Source of the DNA: Streptomyces sp. NBC_00536
Lineage (GTDB): Bacteria > Actinomycetota > Actinomycetes > Streptomycetales > Streptomycetaceae
DNA: 64,000 nucleotides
Reading direction: 5' to 3'
Assembly (NCBI RefSeq): GCF_036346295.1
Contig: NZ_CP107819.1
Span: forward strand, 5,642,001 to 5,706,000
In this document: piece by piece, positions 26,553-35,553 of the stretch
How positions within the stretch are numbered: position 1 is the first letter of the stretch
How the letters are laid out: every line of letters starts with the position of its first letter
The notes under the pieces: generated by a model
The model's input: only the letters and a program-made list of their open reading frames with translations
Told to the model about the DNA's origin: nothing
Databases searched by the model: none
Made by a program: the position numbers and the translations under genes

Positions 26553-28540
26553 GAGGTGGGTGACCCTCCGGTGAGCGGGGACGGTCGCAGAGCGGAAAGC
26601 ACGTGCGCGGGCGTACGGCCCGGTTCCAGACGCACGTAATTCGCCCTGCCCCAGTGATAGGTCTCGCCGGTGAGCTCGTCGCGCACCGCGAGGGACCCGT
26701 GCCAGTCGAGGCCGAGTACCGGCATGTCCAACGAGACCGTCGCCTCCTGGGTGTGGTGCGGGTCGAGGTTGACGACCACCAGGACGCAATGCGCTCCGCT
26801 GTGCTTCGAATAGGCGATCACCTGCTCGTTGTCCGTCGGGTGGAAATGGATGTCGCGCAGCTGCTGGAGCGCCGGATTGCGGCGGCGCAGCCGGTTCAGC
26901 GAGGTGATCAGCGGGGCGATGGTGCGGCCCTCGCGTTCGGCGGCGGCCCAGTCGCGCGGGCGCAGCTCGTACTTCTCGGAATCGAGGTATTCCTCGCTGC
27001 CCTCCTTCACCGGGGTGTTCTCGCACAGCTCGTAACCGGCGTAGACCCCCCAGGTGGGCGAGAGGGTCGCGGCCAGCACGGCCCTGATCTCGAAGGCGGG
27101 GCGGCCACCGGTCTGCAGGTACTCGTGCAGGATGTCCGGCGTATTGACGAAGAAATTGGGCCGCATGCAGGAAGCCGAATCACCCGACAGCTCGGTGACG
27201 TATTCGGTGAGTTCCCGCTTCGTATTGCGCCAGGTGAAGTACGTGTACGACTGCTGGAATCCGATCGCGGCCAGGGTGCGCATCATCGCGGGCCGGGTGA
27301 AGGCCTCGGCCAGGAAGATCACGTCGGGATCGCTCTTGTTGATGTCCGCGATCACCTTTTCCCAGAAGACCACCGGTTTGGTGTGCGGATTGTCGACCCG
27401 GAAGATGCGCACGCCGTGGTCCATCCAGTACCGCAGGATGCGCAGGGTCTCCTCGACGATTCCGCCCATGTCGGTGTCGAAGTGCACGGGATAGATGTCC
27501 TGGTACTTCTTCGGCGGGTTCTCCGCGTAGGCGACCGTCCCGTCCGCGCGGTGGCGGAACCACTCCGGGTGCTTCTCCACCCACGGGTGGTCCGGCGAGC
27601 ACTGGAGGGCGAAGTCCAGCGCGATCTCCAGGCGCAGCTCGCGGGCCCGGGTCACGAACCGGTCGAAGTCCTCGATCGTGCCCAGCTCGGGGTGGACGGC
27701 GTCGTGCCCGCCCTCGGTCGAGCCGATGGCCCAGGGCACACCCGGGTCCCAACTCCCCGCGGACAGCGTGTTGTTGGGCCCCTTGCGGTACGTGCTCCCG
27801 ATCGGGTGGATCGGCGGCAGGTACACCACGTCGAAGCCCATCGCGGCGACCGCCGCCAATCGCTCGGCGGCGGTCGCGAAGGTGCCGCTGACCGGGGCCT
27901 CGCCGGGCTCCAGCACCGCCCCCTCCGACCGCGGGAACAGCTCGTACCAGGCGCCGAAGAGGGCCCGCTTGCGCTCGACGAGCACGGCCAGCGGCTTCGC
28001 GGCGCTCACCAGCTCCCGGAAGGGCTTGCGGGCGAGCGCGGCGTCGACCGCCGGGGCCAGGGCGGCGGCGAGGCGCACCACGGCCGGACGGTCCTCGTCG
28101 CGCATCGCGTCGGCGGCGGCCAGCACCGCCTCGCGCCCGTCCCGCTTCGGGATCTTGGCGGCGACCCGCTCGTACAGCTCGGCGCCCTCCAGCAGCACCA
28201 GCTCGGCGTCGGTCCCGGCCGGGACCTTGACCGAGGCGTACGCGCGCCAGGTCGCGACCGGATCGCTCCACGCCTCGACGACGTACGTCCACCTCCCCTC
28301 GGTGTCGGCGGACACCCGGGCGCCCCACCGGTCGGTGCCGGGCGCCAGCTCGCACAACGGCACGGGCGGCCGCGGCCGGCCGCTCGGATCTCGCAGCACC
28401 ACATGTGCCGCGACCGCGTCGTGTCCCTCGCGGAACACGGTGGCGGAGACTTCGAAGACCTCGTCCACGACCGCCTTGGCGGGTCTGGCGCCGCAGTCGA
28501 CGGCGGGGCGGACGTCCAGCACGGGAATGCGACCGATCAT
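26549..28540 (-). CDS. glgE: Alpha-1,4-glucan:maltose-1-phosphate maltosyltransferase
   Basis: 663 residues from ATG 28540, with AGGTGA upstream; an in-frame ATG at 28600 would add 20 residues. It transfers maltosyl units from maltose-1-phosphate to the non-reducing end of alpha-glucan. Diagnostic GH13_3 features: the N-terminal [15 protein letters not shown] start (here [11 protein letters not shown]), [18 protein letters not shown], nucleophile [12 protein letters not shown] (Asp about 383), acid [13 protein letters not shown] (Glu about 412) and [10 protein letters not shown]. These match S. coelicolor GlgE Asp394, Glu423 and Asp480 with an 11-residue offset. First gene of the coupled operon glgE-treS-mak-glgB. 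Confidence 0.96.
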
Positions 28541-29015
28541 GATGGGATCACCTGGGGGCAGTTCGCAGGGCTCGGTGACAACGGTCCAGCCGATGACCAT
28601 CCGGCTGGTTGTGCACGCTCTGTTCGCTCTGTTTCTAGCCGCTCAGTGGACGGCTGGGCTGCGGGCATGGCCGCTCCTGTCCGCGTTCACTCGGGTGGCG
28701 GGAGGTGGGGCGGGGGGTGTGCCGTGCGCTGTGGTGCGGTGTGCCGTGTGCTGTACCCGGGGAGCCCTTCCCACTCTCGGCCCGCCCAACCCGCGCGCTT
28801 GGTTAACTACTCGTACGTAGGGACGAGCGCAAGGGACGGGGGTGCGCCCGGACCGCCCGAGACCTCGTCAGGTCGGCGCCGCCGAGCGGGCCTTGACCCG
28901 CGGCGGAGGCGTTATGGCCGCGGGCCCGGCGCGCCGCTAGCCTTCCCGGGGTGACACGCGGGTGCACAGCGTGGTGCGGCCGCTCCGGTGCGTATGCCCC
29001 TGCGAAGGTGGAGTC
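28541..29015. promoter_or_regulatory. Divergent control region of glgE and glgP
   Basis: A 475-base non-coding stretch between the two divergent starts. It is G-rich and contains two near-copies of GTGCCGTGYGCTGT around 28720-28755 and an AT-richer stretch (GGTTAACTACTCGTACGTAG) near 28800-28820 that is the best place for promoter or operator elements. I could not assign -35/-10 hexamers with confidence. Confidence 0.4.
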
Positions 29016-31670
29016 GTGAAGGCTATCCGTCGATTCACCGTGCGCCCTGTCCTGCCGGAACCCCTGCTGCCGCTCGCCGGCCTCGCGCGCAACCTGCGCT
29101 GGTCGTGGCACGGGGACACCCGGGAACTCTTCCAATCCGTCGACCCCGAGGGCTGGCTCGCCGCCGGGGGTGATCCCGTCCGGCTGCTGGGGGACGTACC
29201 CGTCGCCCGGCTGGAGGAACTCGCGCGGGACCGCAGGTTCCTGCGCCGCCTGCACGCGGCCGCCGCCGACCTCGATGACTACGTCCACGGCGACCGGTGG
29301 TACCAGGGGCAGGAGAACAGCGCCGAGCTGCCCGCCGCCATCGCCTACTTCTCGCCCGAGTTCGGGATCACCGCCGCGCTGCCGCAGTACTCCGGCGGGC
29401 TCGGGATCCTCGCCGGGGACCACCTCAAGGCCGCCAGTGACCTCGGCGTCCCGCTGATCGGCGTCGGCCTCCTCTACCGGCACGGGTACTTCCGCCAGTC
29501 CCTCTCCCGCGACGGCTGGCAGCAGGAGCACTACCCGGTCCTCGACCCCAACGAGCTGCCCGTCGCCCTGCTGCGCGGGCCCGACGACACCCCCGCCCGC
29601 GTCACCCTCGCCCTGCCCGGCGGCCGGTCCCTGCACGCGCACATCTGGCAGGTCCGGGTCGGCCGGGTGCCGTTGCTGCTCCTCGACTCCGACGTCGAGG
29701 ACAACGACGCCGCCGCGCGCGAGGTGACCGACCGGCTCTACGGCGGCGGCAGCGAGCACCGGCTGCTCCAGGAGATGCTGCTCGGCATCGGCGGGGTCCG
29801 GGCCGTACGGACGTACTGCGCGCTCACCGGCCACCCGGACCCGGAGGTGTTCCACACCAACGAGGGGCACGCCGGTTTCCTCGGGCTCGAACGCATAAGG
29901 GAACTGGCGGGCGAGGGCCTGGCCTTCGACGCGGCCGTCGAGGCGGTCCGGGCGGGCACCGTGTTCACCACCCACACCCCGGTCCCCGCGGGCATCGACC
30001 GCTTCGAGCGGGGCCTGGTCGCCCGGCACTTCGCCGACGGCGGCGAGCTGACCGGCGTACCCGTGGACCGGATCCTCGAACTGGGCGCCGAGACCTACCC
30101 GGGCGGCGAACCCGGGGTCTTCAACATGGCCGTCATGGGGCTGCGGCTCGCCCAGCGCGCCAACGGGGTCTCCACCCTGCACGGCGCCGTCAGCCGCGGC
30201 ATGTTCGCCGGACTGTGGCCGGGGTTCGACCCCGCCGACGTCCCCATCGTCTCCGTCACCAACGGGGTGCACGCGCCGACCTGGGTGGCCCCCGAGGTGG
30301 TGAAGCTCGGCGCCCGCCAGATCGGCGCGGGGCGCACCGAGGACGCCCTGTCCGTCGGCGGTTCGCAGCGCTGGGACGCGGTCGCCGACATCGCCGACCA
30401 GGACGTCTGGGACCTGCGCCGGGTGCTGCGCGAACAGCTCGTCCAGGAGGTCCGCGACCGGCTGCGCGCCTCCTGGCGCCAGCGCGGGGCCGGGGACGCC
30501 GAACTCGGCTGGGTGGATTCCGTACTCGACCCCGATGTGCTCACCATCGGTTTCGCGCGCCGGGTGCCCTCCTACAAGCGGCTCACGCTGATGCTGCGCG
30601 ACCCGGACCGGCTGCGCAGGCTGCTGCTGGACCCGGACCGGCCCGTGCAGATCGTCGTCGCGGGCAAGGCGCACCCGGCCGACGACGGCGGCAAGCGGCT
30701 CGTGCAGGAGCTGGTGCGCTTCGCCGACGACCCGCGGGTGCGCCACCGCATCGTGTTCCTGCCCGACTACGGCATGGCCATGGCGCAGAAGCTCTACCCC
30801 GGCTGCGACGTGTGGCTGAACAATCCGCTGCGCCCGCTGGAGGCCTGCGGGACCAGCGGGATGAAGGCCGCGCTGAACGGCTGCCTCAACCTCTCGGTCC
30901 TGGACGGCTGGTGGGACGAGTGGTTCGAGCCGGACTTCGGCTGGGCGATCCCCACCGCCGACGGCTACGGAACCGACGAGGAACGGCGCGACGACGTCGA
31001 GGCGAACGCCCTCTACGACCTGATCGAGAACCGGGTCGCACCCCGCTTCTACGACCGGGGCGGACGCGGCGCGCTGCCCGTGCGGTGGATCGAGATGGTC
31101 CGGCGCACCCTCGTCTCCCTGGGGCCGAAGGTGCTCGCGGGACGCATGGTGCGCGAGTACGTGGAGCGGCTGTACGCACCGGCCGCGCTCGCCCACCGCG
31201 CCCTCACCCCCGACGCGGCCCGGGAACTCGCCGCCTGGAAGGGCCGGGTACGGGCCGCCTGGCCGCGGGTCGCCGCCCTGCACGTGGAGGCCCTGGCCGC
31301 CGGGCCCGCGGGACCCGTGGGCGCTGCCGCCGAACTGGGCTCCACCCTCACCCTGCGGGTCCAGGTCGCGCTGGACGTGCTCGGCCCCGACGAGGTCGAG
31401 GTACAGGCCGTAGCGGGGCGGGTGGACGCGCAGGACGTCATCGCCGGAGCGCGGACCTTCCCGCTGAAGCCCGCCGCCGGACCGGACCTGGAGGGCCGCT
31501 GGCTGTACGAGGGCCCGCTCGCCCTGGACCGTACGGGACCCTTCGGCTACACCGTCCGGATCCTGCCCGCCCACCCGCTGCTGGCCACCCCGGCCGAACT
31601 CGGCCTGGTCGCCGCCCCGGTGGACCCGCCGGCCGGCCCGTCCGCCGGGGCCGGGGTGGTGCTGCGCTGA
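29016..31670 (+). CDS. glgP: Alpha-glucan (glycogen) phosphorylase
   Basis: 884 residues from GTG 29016, with AAGGTGGAG upstream. It releases glucose-1-phosphate from alpha-glucan using pyridoxal phosphate. The N-terminus carries the DUF3417 domain of the GlgP long subfamily (LPLAGLARNLRWSWHGDTRE). GT35 motifs follow: AYFSPEFGITAALPQYSGGL, HTNEGHAGFLGLER, VTNGVHAPTWV, and the PLP-lysine segment CGTSGMKAALNGCLN (Lys about 617). Divergent from glgE, so the cell can build and mobilise GlgE-type glucan from neighbouring genes. Confidence 0.94.
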   Translation: MKAIRRFTVRPVLPEPLLPLAGLARNLRWSWHGDTRELFQSVDPEGWLAAGGDPVRLLGDVPVARLEELARDRRFLRRLHAAAADLDDYVHGDRWYQGQENSAELPAAIAYFSPEFGITAALPQYSGGLGILAGDHLKAASDLGVPLIGVGLLYRHGYFRQSLSRDGWQQEHYPVLDPNELPVALLRGPDDTPARVTLALPGGRSLHAHIWQVRVGRVPLLLLDSDVEDNDAAAREVTDRLYGGGSEHRLLQEMLLGIGGVRAVRTYCALTGHPDPEVFHTNEGHAGFLGLERIRELAGEGLAFDAAVEAVRAGTVFTTHTPVPAGIDRFERGLVARHFADGGELTGVPVDRILELGAETYPGGEPGVFNMAVMGLRLAQRANGVSTLHGAVSRGMFAGLWPGFDPADVPIVSVTNGVHAPTWVAPEVVKLGARQIGAGRTEDALSVGGSQRWDAVADIADQDVWDLRRVLREQLVQEVRDRLRASWRQRGAGDAELGWVDSVLDPDVLTIGFARRVPSYKRLTLMLRDPDRLRRLLLDPDRPVQIVVAGKAHPADDGGKRLVQELVRFADDPRVRHRIVFLPDYGMAMAQKLYPGCDVWLNNPLRPLEACGTSGMKAALNGCLNLSVLDGWWDEWFEPDFGWAIPTADGYGTDEERRDDVEANALYDLIENRVAPRFYDRGGRGALPVRWIEMVRRTLVSLGPKVLAGRMVREYVERLYAPAALAHRALTPDAARELAAWKGRVRAAWPRVAALHVEALAAGPAGPVGAAAELGSTLTLRVQVALDVLGPDEVEVQAVAGRVDAQDVIAGARTFPLKPAAGPDLEGRWLYEGPLALDRTGPFGYTVRILPAHPLLATPAELGLVAAPVDPPAGPSAGAGVVLR

Positions 31671-31680
31671 CGACGGGAAG

Positions 31681-32685
31681 TCAGGGGGCGGGCGGCGGAT
31701 CGACCAGCCGCCCGCCCTCCACCAGCATCCCGGCCCGCTTGATGTTCCGCAGGGTCGGGATCACCTCCACCTGTTGGACGCCCTCCACCGCGCCGATCCG
31801 CTCGGTCAGATACGTGTAGAGCGCGTCCGTGTCCCGGCACACCACCACCGCGAGCAGGTTCGCCGAGCCCGTCACCGCGGCCGCGAACGGCACCTCGGGA
31901 TGGGTGGCGAGCGCGGCGCCCACCTCCGCCAGCCGGGCGGGCGCCGCGGTGATCATCAAGGTGGCCTCCGCCTCGTACCCCAGCACGCCCGGGACGGTCT
32001 CCACGTCGAAGTAGACCGCGCCCAGCTCGCGCAGCCGGTCCAGGCGGCGGCGGGCGGTGGACTCCGACAGCCCCGAGGCCCGCGCCAGTTCCGGGTAACC
32101 GGCCCGGCCGTCCTGGCCCAGCACCCCCAGCAGGGCCAGCTCCGCCTCGTCCAGGGCGTACCGCTCCCGCGGCCGGGGCTCCCCGACGGGCCGCGCGAGG
32201 GCGGCCACCTGGTCCGGGCCGAGCACGTCCAGGCCGAACCAGGCCTCCGGCCCGCCCATGAACGTACGCAGGATGGTGTGGGCGCTGATCCCGGTCACCC
32301 GCCGGGTGCTCGGCAGCTTGTCCAGCAGCAGCACGTCCCGCTCGCGGCGGCTCCGCGCCTTGGTCATGCAGTGGATCTCGGTCCCGCCCGAGGCGAGCTG
32401 CACCCACGCGATGTCCGGGCGCCGCGCCAGCGCCCCGGCCACCGCGAGCGCCGCGTCCGGTGCGCACTGCACGCGCAGCCAGGACTCCAGCAGCCCCACC
32501 CGCGGGCCCAGCGGCAGCCCGACCACGCGCAGCAGCCCGGTGGTGCGCATCCGGCGGTAGCGGCGGACCACCGTCTGGTCCGAGACGTCCAGCACCTCGG
32601 CGAGCCGGCTGAAGGGGGCCCGGCCGTCGATCATCAGCGCTTGGACGAGCGACTGGTCGAGCCGGTCCAGCTCCGTGGGTTTCAT
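31681..32685 (-). CDS. Lrp/AsnC-family regulator with duplicated domains
   Basis: 334 residues from ATG 32685; ATG 32697 is an alternative. Two AsnC units are arranged in tandem: HTH at ~5-55 (LDQSLVQALMIDGRAPFSRL), then an effector-like region. A second HTH at ~185-235 (DEAELALLGVLGQDGRAGYP followed by SESTARRRLDRL) is followed by the ligand domain (EATLMITAAPARLAEVGAAL). Such double-length proteins regulate adjacent genes, here probably the divergent MFS exporter. A GGGCGGGCGGC/GCCGCCCGCCC hairpin (31686-31717) at its coding end may also terminate glgP, whose stop is 10 bases away. Confidence 0.87.
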   Translation of the reverse strand: MKPTELDRLDQSLVQALMIDGRAPFSRLAEVLDVSDQTVVRRYRRMRTTGLLRVVGLPLGPRVGLLESWLRVQCAPDAALAVAGALARRPDIAWVQLASGGTEIHCMTKARSRRERDVLLLDKLPSTRRVTGISAHTILRTFMGGPEAWFGLDVLGPDQVAALARPVGEPRPRERYALDEAELALLGVLGQDGRAGYPELARASGLSESTARRRLDRLRELGAVYFDVETVPGVLGYEAEATLMITAAPARLAEVGAALATHPEVPFAAAVTGSANLLAVVVCRDTDALYTYLTERIGAVEGVQQVEVIPTLRNIKRAGMLVEGGRLVDPPPAP

Positions 32686-32776
32686 GTTTTCCATCATCAC
32701 AGAGCGGTGGGTGAGTGAAATCCGGCGGAACGGGTGCGCTGGATGGGGGATCCGGAGACCGGCTGGAACCTTGAGG

Positions 32777-32800
32777 GCACCGCAAGCACCGCAAGCACCG
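32777..32800 (+). repeat. GCACCGCAA tandem repeat in the MFS gene leader
   Basis: Two full 9-base units (32777-32785, 32786-32794) and a partial third precede the MFS start by about 30 bases. Its role is unknown; it may be a slippage product. Confidence 0.5.
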
Positions 32801-32830
32801 GAACCCCAGAACTGCCCAAGGAGAATCCCC

Positions 32831-34390
32831 ATGCGTAAATGGCTGCCGTTGACCGCGGTCTGCCTCGGCGCGTTCATGCTGCTGGTCGACGTCACGATCG
32901 TGACCGTCGCCCTCCCCGACATGGCCACCGACATGCACAGCGGGTTCGCCGGGCTCCAGTGGGTGATGGACATCTACGCCCTGGCACTGGCCGCACTGCT
33001 CCTCGGCGCGGGCTCGCTCGCCGACCGGATCGGCCGCCGCCGGGTCTACCTCGGCGGCCTCGCCGTCTTCGCCGCCGCCTCGCTCGCCTGCGGGTTCGCC
33101 GACGGCCCCGGCACCCTGATCGCCTTCCGCGCCGTCCAGGGCATCGGCGGCGCCGCGATGTTCGCCACCACGATGGCCCTGCTCAGCGCCGCCTACCAGG
33201 GCCGCGACCGCGGGATCGCCTTCGGCGTGTGGGGCGCGGTCAACGGCGCCGCCGCCGCGGCCGGACCGATCATCGGCGGGCTGCTCACCGAACACTTCGG
33301 CTGGCGCTGGATCTTCTACATCAACCTGCCGGTCTGCGCCCTCGCCGTCCTCGTCACCCTCAAGGCCGTCGCCGAGTCCCGCAACCCGCACGCCAAGGGC
33401 ATGGACCTGCCCGGCATGGCCACCTTCACCGTCGGCGCCGCCGCCGTCACCTACGCCCTGATCCGGGTCGGCGAGAACGGCTGGATGTCGGCCACCACCC
33501 TCGGCCTCTTCGCGCTCGCCGTCCTCTCCTTCGCCGCCTTCGTCGTGGCCGAACGGCGCGCCGCCCACCCGATGCTGGACCTCTCGCTCTTCCGCAGCCC
33601 CGCCTTCGTCGCGGTCATGGCCGCCGGACTGCTGCTCTCCGGCGCCGCCTTCTCCTACCTGATGTACACCTCCCTGTGGCTCCAGTCCGCCGAGGGCATG
33701 AGCCCCGTCGGCGCCGGTCTGGTGCTGGTGCCGCTCAGCCTGGCCGCGTTCCTGGTCGCCGCGGTGGCCGGGCGGCTGCTGCACGGGATGTCCCCCCGGC
33801 TCACCATCGGCGGCGGGCTGCTGCTGATCGGCGCGGGGGCGCTGCTCCAGGCCCTGATGCTGGACGCCGGTGACGGCTGGTCCGCGCTGGTCCCGGGGCT
33901 CGCGGTGACCGGCGTCGGCGTGGGCATGGCGACCCCGGCCCTGGCCGCGGCCGCGATGGGCGCGGTGGCCCCGGCCCGGGCGGGCATGGCGGGCGGCGCG
34001 CTGAACACCGCGCGCCAGCTGGGCACGGCCCTGGGCATCGCGGTGCTGGGTGCGGTCTTCCACTCCGGCCTGGTCTCCGGGCTCGGCGGCGCGGAGGGTG
34101 CGCGCGGCACGGCCGACGCGCTGGCCTCGGGCGGTGCCGGGCGACTGCTCGGCGCGGCTCCGGCGGGCGCGGCGCGCGAGGCGCTGGACCACCTGGTGGA
34201 CGAGGCCTTCACGAGCGGGCTGCGGGAGACCTTCCTGGTGTCGGGCGGGATGGGCCTGGCGGGCGCGGTGCTGGTCTTCGTGCTCGTACGGAACTCCGCG
34301 CGGACCCCGGCTCCGGCCGGTGCCCCGGTGGCCGCCGCGGGGACGGTGGGTGCCCCGGCGGCGGGGGAGCGTACGCCCGTACGACGCTGA
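32831..34390 (+). CDS. MFS drug-type exporter, DHA2 (14-TM) family
   Basis: 519 residues from ATG 32831, with AAGGAG 8 bases upstream. It is a proton-coupled efflux pump of the cytoplasmic membrane. Evidence: motif LLVDVTIVTVALPDM in TM1 (the DHA2 signature), GSLADRIGRRRVYLGGL (motif A) after TM2, FGVWGAVNGAAAAAGPIIGG (antiporter motif C) in TM5, and about 14 hydrophobic segments. The C-terminal tail is Ala/Pro-rich. Divergent from the AsnC-type gene, the usual arrangement for a regulator and its exporter. The substrate cannot be read from sequence. Confidence 0.92.
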   Translation: MRKWLPLTAVCLGAFMLLVDVTIVTVALPDMATDMHSGFAGLQWVMDIYALALAALLLGAGSLADRIGRRRVYLGGLAVFAAASLACGFADGPGTLIAFRAVQGIGGAAMFATTMALLSAAYQGRDRGIAFGVWGAVNGAAAAAGPIIGGLLTEHFGWRWIFYINLPVCALAVLVTLKAVAESRNPHAKGMDLPGMATFTVGAAAVTYALIRVGENGWMSATTLGLFALAVLSFAAFVVAERRAAHPMLDLSLFRSPAFVAVMAAGLLLSGAAFSYLMYTSLWLQSAEGMSPVGAGLVLVPLSLAAFLVAAVAGRLLHGMSPRLTIGGGLLLIGAGALLQALMLDAGDGWSALVPGLAVTGVGVGMATPALAAAAMGAVAPARAGMAGGALNTARQLGTALGIAVLGAVFHSGLVSGLGGAEGARGTADALASGGAGRLLGAAPAGAAREALDHLVDEAFTSGLRETFLVSGGMGLAGAVLVFVLVRNSARTPAPAGAPVAAAGTVGAPAAGERTPVRR

Positions 34391-34561
34391 GCGGGCGCGG
34401 CGGCGCGGCGGCGCGTCCGGGCCAACCGTCCGGCCCTGTCGGGTGAACCTTCGAACGCGCTGCGCATGGCGAATCGTTTCGGCAGCCCTCTCCGCTCCTA
34501 CGCTGCCCCCGCGGATGCCCACCGGACCCGGCATCCGAGCACCCCGAGAAACGGACTCCCC

Positions 34562-35476
34562 ATGCGTCTTCGCACCACCGCCGCAGCCGCGTTCGTCGGC
34601 GCGCTGGCCCTCGTCCTCCCGGCCGCAGGCCAGTCATTCGCCAACGACGACGACGGGCACCACCACTCGCTCGGTGAGCTGCGCTACCGGATCGACGGCG
34701 ACGGCTGGGAGGAGATCCGTCCGCCGGAGAACGACACCTGCTACCGGCTGACCGGCACCGACTGGGACGATGCCGCCACCCGGGTCGAGAACAACACGCG
34801 GTCGCTGGCGCTGCTGTTCACGGACCGGGACTGCGGCGGACGGGCGGTGCGGACCCTCGATCCGGGGGACGAGGTGGGCGGTGTGCGGGTCCGCTCGGTC
34901 TTCTTCAAGCCGTCCGACGACGATGACGACCACGGTCACCACGGGCGCCGCGACGACGATGACGGCCGCCACCACCAGCGCCGTGACGGTGACCGCGACG
35001 GCCGCCACGAGCAGGGCGGGCGGGACGAGCTGAGCCGCATGGACGACGACGGCCCGGAGCAGGCGGCCCCGGACCAGGCCCCGGACCAGGCCCAGGCGCC
35101 GGACCAGAACCAGGCCCCCGACCAGGCCCAGCGCCCGGACCAGGCCCAGCGCCCCGACCAGGCCCAGCGCCCGGAGCAGCGTCCGGACCAGAACCAGGCT
35201 CCCGCGGAGGAGCAGGAGCCGCAGGGCCCGCAGGGTCCGAACGAGGAGCAGGCCCCCGGCCAGGAGGACGAGCAGCAGGGTCCGCAGGCTCCGGGCCAGG
35301 AAGAGGAGCAGCAGGGTCCGCAGGCTCCCGGCCAGGAGGAAGAGGGTCAGGCCCCGCAGGGCCACCGCGCCGACCGGGTGGGGGCGCCCAAGGGTGACGA
35401 GTCCGAGGACTCGCTCATCCACGACGACGGCCTCGGCTTCTTCGAGCACGACTTCCTGGGCCACATCATCGGCTGA
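34562..35476 (+). CDS. Secreted protein with His/Asp-rich and Pro-Asp-Gln repeat regions
   Basis: 304 residues from ATG 34562. A signal peptide (RLRTTAAAAFVGALALVLPA, cleavage near residue 28 after SFA) is followed by a His/Asp-rich start, DDDGHHH. A folded domain of ~80 residues with two cysteines comes next (LRYRIDGDGWEEIRPPENDT; NNTRSLALLFTDRDCGG), similar in feel to small beta-gamma crystallin-like or protease-inhibitor folds of Streptomyces. Then come a second DDDDDHGHH/RRDDDDGRHHQRRDGDRDG stretch, PDQAQ/APDQNQ repeats (about residues 170-215) and GPQAPGQEEE repeats (about 225-265). Possibly metal-binding and extracellular. No family is recognised for the repeats. Confidence 0.75.
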   Translation: MRLRTTAAAAFVGALALVLPAAGQSFANDDDGHHHSLGELRYRIDGDGWEEIRPPENDTCYRLTGTDWDDAATRVENNTRSLALLFTDRDCGGRAVRTLDPGDEVGGVRVRSVFFKPSDDDDDHGHHGRRDDDDGRHHQRRDGDRDGRHEQGGRDELSRMDDDGPEQAAPDQAPDQAQAPDQNQAPDQAQRPDQAQRPDQAQRPEQRPDQNQAPAEEQEPQGPQGPNEEQAPGQEDEQQGPQAPGQEEEQQGPQAPGQEEEGQAPQGHRADRVGAPKGDESEDSLIHDDGLGFFEHDFLGHIIG

Positions 35477-35492
35477 TCCGGCCCCCCTCCCG

Positions 35493-35540
35493 CGAAGGGC
35501 CCGGTACCCGTGGCGGCCGCCACGGGTACCGGGCCCTTCG
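35493..35540. terminator. 48-bp perfect palindrome: bidirectional terminator
   Basis: CGAAGGGCCCGGTACCCG and six further bases (35493-35516) are followed directly by their exact reverse complement (35517-35540). It lies between convergent stops at 35476 and 35554, the expected place for a shared terminator. A 24-bp arm without a spacer is unusually long. Confidence 0.8.
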
Positions 35541-35553
35541 GGTTCCGGGCGGA

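Noticed and set aside
28803..31574. Minus-strand open frame of 923 codons
   Set aside because: Antisense shadow of glgP; no motif.
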